This document shows, one piece after another, positions 18,954 to 28,217 of a stretch of 64,000 nucleotides of DNA. The notes under the pieces are model-generated. The model saw only the letters and a program-made list of their open reading frames with translations, did no database searches and had not been told where the DNA came from. A program made the position numbers and the translations under genes. The DNA comes from Leifsonia sp. ZF2019 (GTDB taxonomy: Bacteria; Actinomycetota; Actinomycetes; Actinomycetales; Microbacteriaceae), in the NCBI RefSeq assembly GCF_019924635.1, contig NZ_CP065037.1:2108001-2172000 (forward strand), in the 5' to 3' direction. Within the stretch, counting starts at the first letter, position 1. Each line of letters starts with the position of its first letter.

Positions 18954-19316
18954 ATGGAAAGCGCACAGCCCTCGATCTTCTCGCGCATCATCGCGGGGGA
19001 GATCCCGGCCGACATCGTCTACGACGGCGAGCGCATCATCGCGTTCCGTGACATCGCGCCGAAGGCGCCGGTGCACCTGCTCGTCGTCCCCAAGACCGAG
19101 CAGTACCGCGACGTGACCGAGCTGGCGGCCGGCGATCCGGCCCTCCTGGCGGAGATGGTCGCGGTGGCCCAGCGGCTCGCCGCGGCGTCCGGCGGCGATT
19201 TCCGATTGGTCTTCAACACCGGGGCGGGTGCCGGCCAGACCGTGTTCCACGTCCACGCCCACGTACTGAGCGCCGGCCCCGGCGGGTCGCTCGAGGAAGG
19301 AAGTCTTGCCGACTAG
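18954..19316 (+). CDS. HIT family protein (histidine triad nucleotide-binding)
   Basis: A 120-residue purine nucleotide-binding hydrolase of the Hint type. The early block SIFSRIIAGEIPADIVYDGE is typical. The C-terminal catalytic histidine triad is HVHAHVL. Hint enzymes hydrolyse nucleoside phosphoramidates such as AMP-lysine. ATG at 18954 is preferred over an in-frame ATG at 18924 because it gives the family's normal N-terminus and is preceded by a leaderless-type -10 box. Its stop overlaps the start of phoH by 11 bp. Confidence 0.92.
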   Translation: MESAQPSIFSRIIAGEIPADIVYDGERIIAFRDIAPKAPVHLLVVPKTEQYRDVTELAAGDPALLAEMVAVAQRLAAASGGDFRLVFNTGAGAGQTVFHVHAHVLSAGPGGSLEEGSLAD

Positions 19317-20397
19317 CGAACCGATGCCCGAGGCGGGCGCCGCATCGAACGGGGCCGCCGAGGCGCGTCTGCACGTCGACGGCGTCCAGATGGTCCGGCT
19401 CCTCGGACCGCAGGACCGTCTGCTGACCACGCTGGAGCGGCAGTACCCCCTGGTGAGCGTGCACGTGCGTGGCAACGAGATCGGCCTGAGCGGCGACGCG
19501 GGCCAGGTGGACGCTGCGCGGCACCTCCTGGAGGAGCTGCTGGAGCTGGTGCGGAGCGGGCAGGACATCAGCCCCGCGGAGGTCACGACGTCGGCCAAGA
19601 TCCTGAACGCGGATACGAGCGCGACGCTGACGGATGTGCTGGGCCAGGCCATTCTGAGCGCGCGCGGCAAGACCATCCGCCCGAAGACGCTCGGACAGAA
19701 GCAGTACGTCGACGCCATCGACAACAGCACCATCGTGTTCGGCATCGGCCCGGCGGGCACCGGCAAGACCTACCTCGCGATGGCGAAGGCGGTGCAGGCC
19801 CTCCAGCGCAAGGAGGTGAACCGCATCATCCTGACGCGTCCGGCGGTCGAGGCGGGCGAACGGCTGGGCTACCTGCCCGGCACGCTGACCGACAAGATCG
19901 ACCCGTACCTGCGTCCGCTCTACGACGCCCTCAACGAGATGATGGACCCGGAGCTCGTGCCCAAGCTTCTCGCGGCGGGGACGATCGAGGTCGCGCCGCT
20001 GGCCTACATGCGCGGCCGCACACTGAACGACTCGTTCATCATCCTGGACGAGGCGCAGAACACCACGCCCGAGCAGATGAAGATGTTCCTCACCCGTCTC
20101 GGTTTCGGCTCGCGGATGGTCGTGACGGGCGACATCACGCAGATCGACCTCCCGAATGCGGCGAGCGGCCTCCGGCTCGTGACGCGCGTGCTCAAGGACG
20201 TCGACGACATCCACTTCGCCCGGCTGACCAGCGAGGACGTCGTGCGCCACACCCTCGTGGGCCGCATCGTCGACGCATACACCGAGTACGACGCGAAGCA
20301 GCAGGCCCGCCTGTACGAGCGTGAGAAGGCGGCGGAGTTCGCAGGCCGCGCCGAGCGCCGCGGCGCCGCCCGCGACCATCTCCCGAAGCGACGATAG
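19306..20397 (+). CDS. phoH: PhoH-like ATPase
   Basis: A 363-residue cytoplasmic P-loop ATPase. It starts with a KH-like region, then Walker A GPAGTGKT at about residues 149-156, Walker [10 protein letters not shown] near 245 and the sensor segment [12 protein letters not shown]. Family members are linked to RNA metabolism and the ybeY module. The TTG start at 19306 is chosen because AGGAAGG lies at 19294-19300, 5 nt upstream, while the first ATG (19324) is too far from it. The gene overlaps the HIT gene by 11 bp and precedes ybeY by 7 bp. Confidence 0.93.
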   Translation: MPTSEPMPEAGAASNGAAEARLHVDGVQMVRLLGPQDRLLTTLERQYPLVSVHVRGNEIGLSGDAGQVDAARHLLEELLELVRSGQDISPAEVTTSAKILNADTSATLTDVLGQAILSARGKTIRPKTLGQKQYVDAIDNSTIVFGIGPAGTGKTYLAMAKAVQALQRKEVNRIILTRPAVEAGERLGYLPGTLTDKIDPYLRPLYDALNEMMDPELVPKLLAAGTIEVAPLAYMRGRTLNDSFIILDEAQNTTPEQMKMFLTRLGFGSRMVVTGDITQIDLPNAASGLRLVTRVLKDVDDIHFARLTSEDVVRHTLVGRIVDAYTEYDAKQQARLYEREKAAEFAGRAERRGAARDHLPKRR

Positions 20398-20404
20398 GGC
20401 CGCC

Positions 20405-20866
20405 ATGAGCATCGAGATCAACAACGAGTCCACGATCGAGGTGGACGAGGCGGCGCTCCAGCGCCTGGCCGCGTACGCCTTCGACATCATGCACGTTCAC
20501 CCCGACGCCGAGCTCGCGATCGTTCTGGTGGACGAGGCCGCGATGGAGCAGCTGCACGTGCAGTGGATGGACGAGCCCGGCCCGACCGACGTGCTGAGCT
20601 TCCCGATGGACGAGCTGCGCCCCGGCACCGAGGAGGAGCCCTCGCCCGCCGGACTGCTCGGCGACGTCGTCCTGTGCCCGCAGGTGGCGCAGGTGCAGGC
20701 GGAGACCGCAGGGCACACCCTGATGGACGAGCTCCTGCTGCTCACCACGCACGGCATCCTCCACCTGCTCGGGTTCGATCACGCCGAGCCGGCGGAGGAG
20801 CGCGAGATGTTCGGCATCCAGCGCGACATCCTGGTGGGCTTCGCCCGCTACGACCGACAGCGCTAG
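20405..20866 (+). CDS. ybeY: Endoribonuclease YbeY
   Basis: A 153-residue zinc-dependent endoribonuclease involved in 16S rRNA 3'-end maturation and ribosome quality control. The zinc motif [12 protein letters not shown] (H-x3-H-x5-H) is intact near residues 119-130, and the earlier [10 protein letters not shown] block is typical. The length is normal. It sits in the conserved phoH-ybeY-CNNM-era order. The ATG is 7 bp after phoH. Confidence 0.96.
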   Translation: MSIEINNESTIEVDEAALQRLAAYAFDIMHVHPDAELAIVLVDEAAMEQLHVQWMDEPGPTDVLSFPMDELRPGTEEEPSPAGLLGDVVLCPQVAQVQAETAGHTLMDELLLLTTHGILHLLGFDHAEPAEEREMFGIQRDILVGFARYDRQR

Positions 20867-20875
20867 GAGGCGACG

Positions 20876-22240
20876 ATGCTGCCGGCGCTGTTCTTCATCG
20901 TCGCGTTCCTGCTCGTCGCCTTCGGCGGCCTGATGGCGGCGGTCGACTCCGCCCTGGGCGTGCAGTCGCGCGGCGACCTCGCCGACCTGGCGGAGACGTC
21001 GCGGTCCAGGAAGTCCCTGCGGGCGATCGCGGAGGACCCGGGGCCGTACCTCAACGCCGTCAACTTCAGCCGCATCATTGCGGAGACGACGGCCGCGGTG
21101 CTGGTGACCCTCGCGTTCGAGCAGATCTTCGAGGAGTGGTGGATCTCGCTCATCCTCTCCGCCCTCATCATGACCGGGGTCTCGTTCGTCCTCGTCGGGG
21201 CGAGCCCGCGCAGCGTCGGCCGCGCGAACTCGACGGTGCTGTTGCGGGCGACCGCCGGTCTGGTGCGGTTCGTCCGCGTGGTGCTCGGTCCGATCCCGGG
21301 AGGGCTGGTCGCGCTCGGCAACCGCGTGACGCCGTCCCGCGCGCGTTCGGCCCCGGTCACGAGTGAGGAGCAGCTCCTCAGCATCGTCGACGAGGCGACC
21401 GAGTTCGACGTCCTCGAGGAGGACGACCGCGAGCTCATCCACTCCATCTTCGAGTTCAGCGACACCGTCGTGCGTGAGGTGATGATCCCGCGCACCGACA
21501 TGATCGCCGTGGACACCTCTGCCGGCCTCGGCACCGCGATGGGACTCTTCTTCAGCAAGGGCGTCTCCCGCATGCCCGTGATCGACGGCGACCCCGACGA
21601 AGTGGTCGGCGTACTGTACCTGCGGGACGTCGCGAAGCTGAGCTTCGAGAGCCCGCTGGGCGCCGACGAGCTGACGATGGGCGAGATCGCGCGTCCCGCC
21701 CTCTTCGTGCCGGAGTCGCAGAAGGCGGACGCGCTGTTGCGCGAGATGCAGCGGGAGTCGAACCACCTGGCGATGGTCGTAGACGAGTACGGCGGGATCG
21801 CCGGGCTGGTGACGCTCGAGGATCTCATCGAGGAGCTGGTGGGCGACATCTCGGACGAGTACGACCACGAGGTCGCGCTCGTGCAAGAGCTCGGCGACGG
21901 CGTGTACCGCGTGGCGACCCGGCTTCCCATCGACGACCTGGGTGAGCTGTTCGACCTCGAGATCGAGGAGGACGACGTGGACAGTGTCGGGGGTCTCGTC
22001 GCGAAAGCGCTGGGCAGGCTCCCGGAGGTCGGGTCCACGATCGGGGTGCACGGCCTCCGCTTCACCGTCGATCGGATCGAGGGCCGCCGCAAGCATGTCA
22101 GCACCGTGCTCGTGGAGCGCGACACCGCGCTGCTGCCGGAGCACGAGCCGTCGATCACCTTCCACCGCGCGGAGGACAGACCCCGCGCAGAGGACAAGCA
22201 CCAGAAGCGCGACAGACACGAGAAGGAAGCACGCCCGTGA
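20876..22240 (+). CDS. CNNM/CorC family membrane protein with CBS domains
   Basis: A 454-residue protein of the hemolysin C/CorC group. The N-terminal CNNM (DUF21) transmembrane domain covers about residues 1-190. A CBS-domain pair (about 200-330) starts near VREVMIPRTDMIAVD and includes a DEYGGIAGLVTLEDLIEELVG block. A CorC_HlyC transporter-associated domain lies at about 345-425, and a charged tail follows. Relatives are implicated in magnesium and other divalent cation efflux or homeostasis. GGAGGCG overlaps the ybeY stop and serves as ribosome binding site. The gene overlaps era by 4 bp. Confidence 0.92.
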   Translation: MLPALFFIVAFLLVAFGGLMAAVDSALGVQSRGDLADLAETSRSRKSLRAIAEDPGPYLNAVNFSRIIAETTAAVLVTLAFEQIFEEWWISLILSALIMTGVSFVLVGASPRSVGRANSTVLLRATAGLVRFVRVVLGPIPGGLVALGNRVTPSRARSAPVTSEEQLLSIVDEATEFDVLEEDDRELIHSIFEFSDTVVREVMIPRTDMIAVDTSAGLGTAMGLFFSKGVSRMPVIDGDPDEVVGVLYLRDVAKLSFESPLGADELTMGEIARPALFVPESQKADALLREMQRESNHLAMVVDEYGGIAGLVTLEDLIEELVGDISDEYDHEVALVQELGDGVYRVATRLPIDDLGELFDLEIEEDDVDSVGGLVAKALGRLPEVGSTIGVHGLRFTVDRIEGRRKHVSTVLVERDTALLPEHEPSITFHRAEDRPRAEDKHQKRDRHEKEARP

Positions 22241-23130
22241 CCGAGTACCACGCCGGATTCGTCTCGTTCGTCGGACGCCCGAACGTCGGCAAGTCCACGC
22301 TCACCAACGCCCTCGTCGGCGAGAAGGTGGCGATCACCAGCTCCAAGCCCCAGACGACGCGGCGCGCGATCCGCGGAATCGTCCATCAGAAGGGCGGACA
22401 GCTCATCCTGGTCGACACCCCGGGGATCCACCGGCCGCGCACGCTGCTCGGCGAACGTCTGAACACGCTCGTGCAGTCGACGCTCGGTGACGTGGACGTC
22501 ATCGGGTTCTGCGTCCCGGCCGACGAGAAGATCGGCCCGGGCGACCGCTTCATCAACGACCAGCTCGACGACTACCCGTCGGCGAAGAAGGTCGCGATCG
22601 TCACGAAGATCGACAAGGCGAGCCGTCCGCAGGTCGCCGCGCAGTTGCTGGCCCTCTCGGAGCTGCGCGAGTGGGAGGCCATCGTGCCGATCTCCGCGAC
22701 GAGCGCCATCCAGCTCGACACCCTCACGAGCGAGCTCATGAAGCTCCTGCCAACCTCGCCCGGCCCGCTCTACCCGGAGGACGCGATCACCGACGAGGGG
22801 CTGGAGGACCGGATCGCGGAGTACATCCGCGAGGCGGTGCTCGAGGGCGTGCAGGACGAGCTCCCGCACTCCCTCGCCGTCACGATCGATGACATCGTGG
22901 AACGTGACGACAAGGACCTGGTCGAGGTGTACGCCAACCTGTTCGTGGAGCGCGACAGCCAGAAGGCGATCGTGATCGGCAAGGGAGGCAGCCGCCTGCG
23001 CGATGTGGGCGCCGCGGCGCGCGAGCCGATCGAGCAGCTGCTCGGCCGCCACGTGTTCCTGTCGATCCGGGTGAAGGTGGCCAAGGACTGGCAGCGCGAC
23101 CCGAAGCAGCTCGGCCGGCTGGGCTTCTGA
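22237..23130 (+). CDS. era: GTPase Era
   Basis: A 297-residue GTPase that binds the 3' end of 16S rRNA and helps 30S assembly. The G1 motif GRPNVGKST lies at residues 11-19, DTPG (G3) near 62 and TKID (G4) near 127. The C-terminal KH domain ends IRVKVAKDWQRDPKQLGRLGF. The GTG start overlaps the previous stop (GTGA). It is the last gene of the hrcA-to-era cluster. Confidence 0.96.
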   Translation: MTEYHAGFVSFVGRPNVGKSTLTNALVGEKVAITSSKPQTTRRAIRGIVHQKGGQLILVDTPGIHRPRTLLGERLNTLVQSTLGDVDVIGFCVPADEKIGPGDRFINDQLDDYPSAKKVAIVTKIDKASRPQVAAQLLALSELREWEAIVPISATSAIQLDTLTSELMKLLPTSPGPLYPEDAITDEGLEDRIAEYIREAVLEGVQDELPHSLAVTIDDIVERDDKDLVEVYANLFVERDSQKAIVIGKGGSRLRDVGAAAREPIEQLLGRHVFLSIRVKVAKDWQRDPKQLGRLGF

Positions 23131-23154
23131 CGCGGCGGGGCGGATGCGCGCGTA

Positions 23155-23171
23155 CATCCCGAGGATGATTC
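23155..23171. promoter_or_regulatory. Putative response-regulator site upstream of the first two-component operon
   Basis: CATCC-cga-GGATG (23155-23167) is a 5-3-5 palindrome. The segment GAGGATGATTC at 23161-23171 is the exact reverse complement of GAATCATCCTC at 25814-25824 upstream of the neighbouring ABC gene. Its centre lies about 54 bp before the predicted transcription start, a usual activator position. Confidence 0.45.
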
Positions 23172-23207
23172 GCGCAGCCGGATGCGACCGGGCGGCTGCG
23201 CGCCCCG

Positions 23208-23219
23208 TACCGTAGAGAC
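23208..23219 (+). promoter_or_regulatory. -10 box of leaderless sensor-kinase transcript
   Basis: TACCGT at 23208-23213 is followed by 6 nt and the ATG at 23220, indicating a leaderless mRNA. Confidence 0.45.
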
Positions 23220-25103
23220 ATGCTCGACCGCACCCGCCTCCTCAGCGCGCTCGCGCCCCACCGCTGGGTGCTCGAACCCGCCGTGGCCGTCGTGCTGTTC
23301 GTGGCGTGGCTGTTCAGCGGGCTGCCGACCGCCCTCTCCGCTCTCGCGCTGCTCTTCTATTGCGCCGCGGTGGCGCTCTCCCGCGTCCTGCCCGGAGTTG
23401 CCCTCGGGATCGTGTGGACGGCTGTGCTGTTGGAGCTGACCGAGCCCGATCCGCTTCCCGGCGCGTTCCGGATCATCGGGGCGGTCGCGATCTTCGCCAC
23501 GGTGTTCGGGATCGCCGCGCACGGTGGAAGAGTGCTGCGCTGGTTCGCATTCGCCTCGGCCTGCCTGATCGGACCGGCGATGGCGTACCTCTTCACAGTG
23601 AAGGGCGAGCTCAAGTTCCTGCAGTTCGGACCGGTGATCGGCGGCTATTACGCAAGCCAGGGTGTCGGGCTGCTGCTGATGAGCCTGCTGATGATCGTGG
23701 CCTTCCTGATCGGCTGGCTGCTGGGCTACCTGGTGGCGCGGCAGCGCGCGTTCGCGTCGGCGGCGGGAGGTCCGTCCGCGGGAGGCGGCCAGCGGGGGTC
23801 GGTGCTGGTCTGGCTCGCGTCGTCCGGCGGCGCGGTCGTCGCGGAGGGCGATCCCGACCGCCCGCGGCTCGTGCAGCGGCTGAGCCGAGGCCAGCTGACC
23901 TTCGACATGGCCGGAGCAGCCGCATTCGTGGTGTTCTGCCTGTTCGTCGACTCGGCCGACCTGTTCGGAGCGACCCGGGACGGGAGCCGCTCGGGCACGA
24001 TCGTGCTCGCCGTCTTCACCGTTGCGGTGGCGTTGCGGCGTATGTCGCCCGCCGTCGCCCTCGCCTTCGCCTGGCTCGCCGCCGTCATCCAGATGACGAC
24101 CGGCAACAGCATCCTCGCGAGCGACCTCGGCGTGCTGCTGGTGCTGTACGCCACGGCGGCATACGGGGACCGGGTGGTGCGCTGGGTCGGACTCGTCTCG
24201 GCCGGGCTGGGCGCCCTCGTCGCGGCGCTGTACCTCTCGGTCACCAGCGCCCTGTCGCAGGGCTATTTCGACCTCCTCTCCACCTCGCTCACCAGCATCG
24301 CGCTCCAGTTCGCGTTCCTCTTCGTCGTGAGCGCGACGATGCTGGGGCTGTCCTGGGTGCTCGGCCTGCTGATGCGCACCTGGAGGGAAGCCCGCTTCTC
24401 CCGCTACGCGCAGACGGTCGCCGAGCTCGACCGCAACCGCGCGGAGGAGGTCGTGGTCGTCGAGCAGGAGCGCACGCGCATCGCGCGCGACATGCACGAC
24501 GTCGTCGCGCACTCCCTGGCTGTCGTGATCGCCCAGGCCGACGGTGCCCGCTACGCCCGGCACACCGACCCGGGCGCCGTGGACGAGGCCCTGACCACCA
24601 TCGCGGCGACCGCGCGCTCCGCGCTCGGCGACGTGCGCGTGCTGCTCGCGGAGCTGCGCCAATCGCAGCCGGAGGGCCCCCAGCCGTCGCTCGACGACGT
24701 GCCGCAGACCATCGAGCACATCCGCGCGGCCGGCCTCCCCGTCGCCTTCGAACGGCTCGGGCGCGTGGACGGTCTCGGCTCCGCGCAGCAAATCGCCGGC
24801 TTCCGCATCGTGCAGGAGGCGCTCACCAACGCGCTGCGGCACGGCGACACCAGTCAGCCCGCCACCGTCGTCCTGGCCGCCGTGGCCGCGGACGCCGGGG
24901 GGCCGGGGATCGTCATCACCGTGAGGAACACCATGAAACACCTGCCCGCCGACGAGCTCTCCACCGGGACGGTGCCGCGTATCGGTCACGGGTTGCCCGG
25001 GATGCGCGAGCGCGCCTCCCTTGCCGGGGGCACGCTCTCCGCCGGCCCGGTCGACGGGGTCTTCGTGGTCTCCGCCTTCCTCCCCGCCGGAGGCGCGGCG
25101 TGA
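23220..25103 (+). CDS. NarL-type sensor histidine kinase with large membrane domain
   Basis: A 627-residue sensor. The first ~385 residues contain roughly ten hydrophobic segments in two groups separated by a loop near 180-225, an unusually large membrane sensor. A HisKA_3 dimerisation region follows with RDMHDVVAHSL, phosphoacceptor His near residue 426. The HATPase domain then shows NALRHGD and GHGLPGMRERA. It overlaps its response regulator gene by 4 bp. The adjacent ABC pair and the shared upstream motif suggest that the system senses a compound exported by, or damage relieved by, that transporter. The ligand is unknown. Confidence 0.9.
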   Translation: MLDRTRLLSALAPHRWVLEPAVAVVLFVAWLFSGLPTALSALALLFYCAAVALSRVLPGVALGIVWTAVLLELTEPDPLPGAFRIIGAVAIFATVFGIAAHGGRVLRWFAFASACLIGPAMAYLFTVKGELKFLQFGPVIGGYYASQGVGLLLMSLLMIVAFLIGWLLGYLVARQRAFASAAGGPSAGGGQRGSVLVWLASSGGAVVAEGDPDRPRLVQRLSRGQLTFDMAGAAAFVVFCLFVDSADLFGATRDGSRSGTIVLAVFTVAVALRRMSPAVALAFAWLAAVIQMTTGNSILASDLGVLLVLYATAAYGDRVVRWVGLVSAGLGALVAALYLSVTSALSQGYFDLLSTSLTSIALQFAFLFVVSATMLGLSWVLGLLMRTWREARFSRYAQTVAELDRNRAEEVVVVEQERTRIARDMHDVVAHSLAVVIAQADGARYARHTDPGAVDEALTTIAATARSALGDVRVLLAELRQSQPEGPQPSLDDVPQTIEHIRAAGLPVAFERLGRVDGLGSAQQIAGFRIVQEALTNALRHGDTSQPATVVLAAVAADAGGPGIVITVRNTMKHLPADELSTGTVPRIGHGLPGMRERASLAGGTLSAGPVDGVFVVSAFLPAGGAA

Positions 25104-25792
25104 CGGGCGCGACTGCGGGGGCGATCCGGGTCCTGCTAGTCGACGACCAGGCCCTGTTCCGGGCCGGCGTCCGGATGCTCGTCGGCTCGCAGCCCGATCT
25201 CGAGTTCGCCGGGGAAGCCGCCAACGGGCAGGAAGGGGTCGAGCTGGCCCGCAGCGTGCGCCCGGACGTCGTGCTGATGGACATCCGCATGCCGGTCATG
25301 GACGGCATCGCCGCCACCGGTGCGATCATCGCCGAGGCCGAGCGGGAGGGCCGCACGCCACCCCGCATCGTCGTCCTGACGACGTTCGACCTCGACGAGG
25401 CCGCGGCCCGCGCGATCCGCGGCGGCGCCAGCGGTTTCGTCCTCAAGGACGCCGAGCCGGAGTTCCTGCTCGCGGCGATCCGCACCGTCCACGCCGGCAG
25501 CGCCGTGATCGCCGCGGGTGCGACCCGCGAGCTGTTCCAGTACTTCTCCGAGGGACGCACGGAGCGCCCGGAGCCCGCCGAGTTCGGCTCCCTCACCGCT
25601 CGCGAGCGCGAGATCTTCGTGCTCGCCGCCCGCGGCCTCAGCAACTCCGAGATCGCCGGCTCCGAGTTCCTCAGCGAGGCCACCGTCAAGACCCACATCA
25701 GCCGCATCCTGGCCAAGCTCGGCCTCCGTGATCGCGTGCAGATGGTCGTGTACGCGTTCGAGCACGGTCTGACCGGGGGCGCGGGGGACTGA
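25100..25792 (+). CDS. LuxR/NarL-family response regulator
   Basis: A 230-residue regulator. The receiver domain has acidic residues in VDDQALFR, the phosphoacceptor Asp61 in VLMDIRMP, Thr in VLTTFD and Lys in FVLKDAEP. The C-terminal LuxR helix-turn-helix (about 160-225) contains LTAREREIFVLAARGLSNSE and TVKTHISRILAKLGLRDR. The GTG start overlaps the kinase stop (GTGA), so both are made from one transcript. It probably binds the 11-bp motif found both before its own operon and before the downstream ABC genes. Confidence 0.93.
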   Translation: MTGATAGAIRVLLVDDQALFRAGVRMLVGSQPDLEFAGEAANGQEGVELARSVRPDVVLMDIRMPVMDGIAATGAIIAEAEREGRTPPRIVVLTTFDLDEAAARAIRGGASGFVLKDAEPEFLLAAIRTVHAGSAVIAAGATRELFQYFSEGRTERPEPAEFGSLTAREREIFVLAARGLSNSEIAGSEFLSEATVKTHISRILAKLGLRDRVQMVVYAFEHGLTGGAGD

Positions 25793-25813
25793 GAAACGTC
25801 CGCGCGCACCGCG

Positions 25814-25824
25814 GAATCATCCTC
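25814..25824. promoter_or_regulatory. Putative response-regulator site upstream of the ABC operon
   Basis: GAATCATCCTC matches, in the opposite orientation, the motif at 23161-23171 over all 11 bp, and both are flanked by CGCG on the same side. It lies about 70 bp before the predicted start of the ABC transcript. Confidence 0.45.
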
Positions 25825-25877
25825 CCGACGGATACCGGATGGCCCTGCAGCGCGATCCCCGCAGGGGCGCGGATTCC

Positions 25878-25889
25878 TAGCGTGGAGGT
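25878..25889 (+). promoter_or_regulatory. -10 box of leaderless ABC transcript
   Basis: TAGCGT at 25878-25883 is followed by 6 nt and the ATG at 25890. The box is in the same 11-bp context as that of comEA. Confidence 0.5.
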
Positions 25890-26684
25890 ATGACTGAGAC
25901 CTCCGCACAGCCGCCCGCCGCAGCGTCTGCGGCCCCCGCCGCCGCCGCTCCCGTCGCCCGCGTCGAGGGTGCGACGAAGACCTACGGCTCGGGCGCCGGC
26001 CGGGTCGCCGCGCTCGACGGTGTCACGCTCGGCATCCCGGCCGGGCGGTTCACCGCGATCATGGGGCCGAGCGGGTCGGGCAAGTCGACGCTCATGCACG
26101 TGATGGCGGGGCTCGACACCGTGACGGGCGGGCGCGTGTTCCTCGGCGACACCGAGATCACCCGGCTGCCGGACACGGAGCTCACGCTGCTGCGGCGCCG
26201 CCGGGTCGGGTTCGTCTTCCAGTCGTTCAACCTCGTGCCGACGCTCGACGTGCGGGCGAACATCCACCTTCCGTTCGAGCTCGACGGGCGCAAGCCGACC
26301 CTCCCGCAGCGCGAGTGGATCGATCACCTGATCGAGTCGCTCGGACTGGGGGAGCGGCTGACCCACCGACCGCACGAGCTCTCGGGCGGGCAGCAGCAGC
26401 GCGTCGCGATCGTGCGTGCGCTCGCCACGCGACCCGACCTCGTCTTCGCCGACGAGCCGACCGGCAACCTCGACTCGCGCACCGGCCGCGAGGTGCTGGC
26501 CGTCCTGCGCGAGGCCGCGCACACGTACGGGCAGAGCATCGCGATGGTGACGCACGACCCGGTCGCGGCGAGCTTCGCCGACCGGATCGTCTTCCTCGCG
26601 GACGGCCGCGTGGTCGCCGAGCGCGACGCGTCCTCGGCCGAGGAGATCTCGTCGTACATGCTCGGGATGGAGGCGGTGGCGTGA
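25890..26684 (+). CDS. ABC transporter ATP-binding protein (MacB/LolD-like)
   Basis: A 264-residue ATPase. After an Ala/Pro-rich leader it shows Walker [10 protein letters not shown] (about residues 57-65), the Q-loop [12 protein letters not shown], signature [15 protein letters not shown], Walker [14 protein letters not shown] and the switch His in MVTHDP. These are the features of the MacB-type (type VII mechanotransmission) family that works with FtsX-like permeases. It overlaps the permease gene by 4 bp and lies directly after the two-component system, the usual layout for efflux of antimicrobial peptides or lipids. The substrate is unknown. Confidence 0.93.
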   Translation: MTETSAQPPAAASAAPAAAAPVARVEGATKTYGSGAGRVAALDGVTLGIPAGRFTAIMGPSGSGKSTLMHVMAGLDTVTGGRVFLGDTEITRLPDTELTLLRRRRVGFVFQSFNLVPTLDVRANIHLPFELDGRKPTLPQREWIDHLIESLGLGERLTHRPHELSGGQQQRVAIVRALATRPDLVFADEPTGNLDSRTGREVLAVLREAAHTYGQSIAMVTHDPVAASFADRIVFLADGRVVAERDASSAEEISSYMLGMEAVA

Positions 26685-28114
26685 TCCGCGCGTTCCGCGC
26701 CAACGCCCGCGATCACCGGGCGAGCATCCTGGTTGCCGCGCTGAGCTCCGCCTTCGGGGTCGCCCTGCTCGCGTGCACGAACGTCCTCGCCACGTACATC
26801 CGGTCGACGGAGATGGGCGAGTACGGCTCCACACAGGTGGCGCTCACCATCGTGTCGGGCATCTTCTTCGTGATCGCGGTCTACGTGGGCGCCATCGTGA
26901 CGACGAACACCTTCGCGACGATCATCGCCGGGCGGACGCGCCAGATCGCCCTGCTTCGCCTCATCGGATCGAGTGCACGGGCGCAGCGGCGCTCGGTCGC
27001 GAGCGAGGGGCTCACGGTCGGCGTCATCGGCGCCGTGGCCGGGGGAGCGGGTGCGGCCGCGCTGTCGCTGCTCGCCGTGCGCCTGCTCACACTGGGGAGC
27101 GTCCTGCCCGCTGCCAGCTACCGCGTCCTGACGCCGTCCCTGTTGGTGCCGGTGGTGACGGTGGTGCTCACCACGTGGCTGGCATCCTGGGCGGGCAGCC
27201 GACGCGTGCTGACCGTCTCTCCGATGGAGGCGCTCGGCGCCGCACAGGAGCGCCCGTCCGCGGCGGTGCGGACGGTCGGGCGCACCGTCGCCACCTCTCT
27301 GCTTCTCGCGGCGGGTCTCGCCCTGCTCGTGCTCGGCGTTCTGCTCGCCCTGGGGGTCTTCGCCGGCGTGCCGGCGCTCGCGGGGCTGTCGTCCTACGGA
27401 ATCCTCGTGGCGTTCCCGGGTGGAGTGCTCTCCTTCACGGGGCTCGTTCTCGCCGCCCCGCTGTTCATGCCGGCGGTCCTCCGCGGCGCAGGGCTGCTCC
27501 TCGGGCGTGGGGCGGCGGCCAGACTCGCCGCGGCGAACGCGGTTCGCAACCCGGAGCGCAGCTCTCGCACCGCGATCGGTCTCGTCATCGGCGTCACCCT
27601 CGTGACGATGTTCGTGGTGGCCGCAGAGTCGTGGCTGCAGATGATCCGCGCGGCGAGCGATCAGTACCCCGGGATGTACGCCGGCGTTGAGAGTGTCCTC
27701 ACCATCACGATGGTCGTGTTCAGCGTGCTCGTCGGCTTCTCGGCGGTCATCGCGGCGATCGGCGTGGTGAACAGCCTCGCCCTCAGCGTGCTCCAGCGGG
27801 CGCGCGAGCTGGGGCTTCTGCGGGCGCTGGGATTCACGGCTGCGCAGGTGCGCCGGATGGTCCTCGCCGAGAGCGCCCAGGTCACGATCGCGGGCGTGGT
27901 GACCGGCGTCCTCCTGGGGACGGCGTACGGCTGGGCCGGTGCGCAGTCCCTGCTCGCGGGGATCCCCGGCGGCGGCCTCCTGCTGCCGGTGCTGCCCTGG
28001 CCCTACCTCCTCCTGATCGCGGGAGCGGGTGCCCTGCTGGCCGTGCTGGCCTCGGTCGCCCCGACGCGCCGGGCTACGCGCATCAGCCCGGTCGCGGCGC
28101 TGGCGGTCGACTAA
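26681..28114 (+). CDS. FtsX-like ABC transporter permease
   Basis: A 477-residue membrane partner of the preceding ATPase. It has an N-terminal transmembrane helix, a first FtsX core at about residues 60-185, a middle group of helices at about 205-275, and a second FtsX core (about 345-475) ending in the typical [21 protein letters not shown]. There is no large extracytoplasmic MacB-type periplasmic domain, as expected for a Gram-positive cell. The GTG start overlaps the ATPase stop. Confidence 0.9.
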   Translation: MIRAFRANARDHRASILVAALSSAFGVALLACTNVLATYIRSTEMGEYGSTQVALTIVSGIFFVIAVYVGAIVTTNTFATIIAGRTRQIALLRLIGSSARAQRRSVASEGLTVGVIGAVAGGAGAAALSLLAVRLLTLGSVLPAASYRVLTPSLLVPVVTVVLTTWLASWAGSRRVLTVSPMEALGAAQERPSAAVRTVGRTVATSLLLAAGLALLVLGVLLALGVFAGVPALAGLSSYGILVAFPGGVLSFTGLVLAAPLFMPAVLRGAGLLLGRGAAARLAAANAVRNPERSSRTAIGLVIGVTLVTMFVVAAESWLQMIRAASDQYPGMYAGVESVLTITMVVFSVLVGFSAVIAAIGVVNSLALSVLQRARELGLLRALGFTAAQVRRMVLAESAQVTIAGVVTGVLLGTAYGWAGAQSLLAGIPGGGLLLPVLPWPYLLLIAGAGALLAVLASVAPTRRATRISPVAALAVD

Positions 28115-28148
28115 CCGGCTCCGAGTTTCCTGAACCTGAACCCGCCTC

Positions 28149-28165
28149 CAGCTCTGGGAGAGCTG
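28149..28165 (+). terminator. Hairpin between the ABC permease and esterase genes
   Basis: CAGCTCT (28149-28155), loop GGG, AGAGCTG (28159-28165) is a perfect 7-bp hairpin. It may end the ABC transcript. No T-run follows, and GATAAT at 28173-28178 right after it could be the -10 box of the next gene, so it could also be an operator. Confidence 0.4.
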
Positions 28166-28217
28166 TGACCCGGATAATGGCAGCGCACCGAGGAGAGGAC
28201 CCGCCCTGAACTGGCTC

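Noticed and set aside
15971..19015. Long open frames on the strand opposite hrcA-dnaJ-rsmE and elsewhere
   Set aside because: High GC makes antisense frames stay open. Their products are Arg/Ala/Gly-rich without recognisable domains, while the sense strand encodes clear families.
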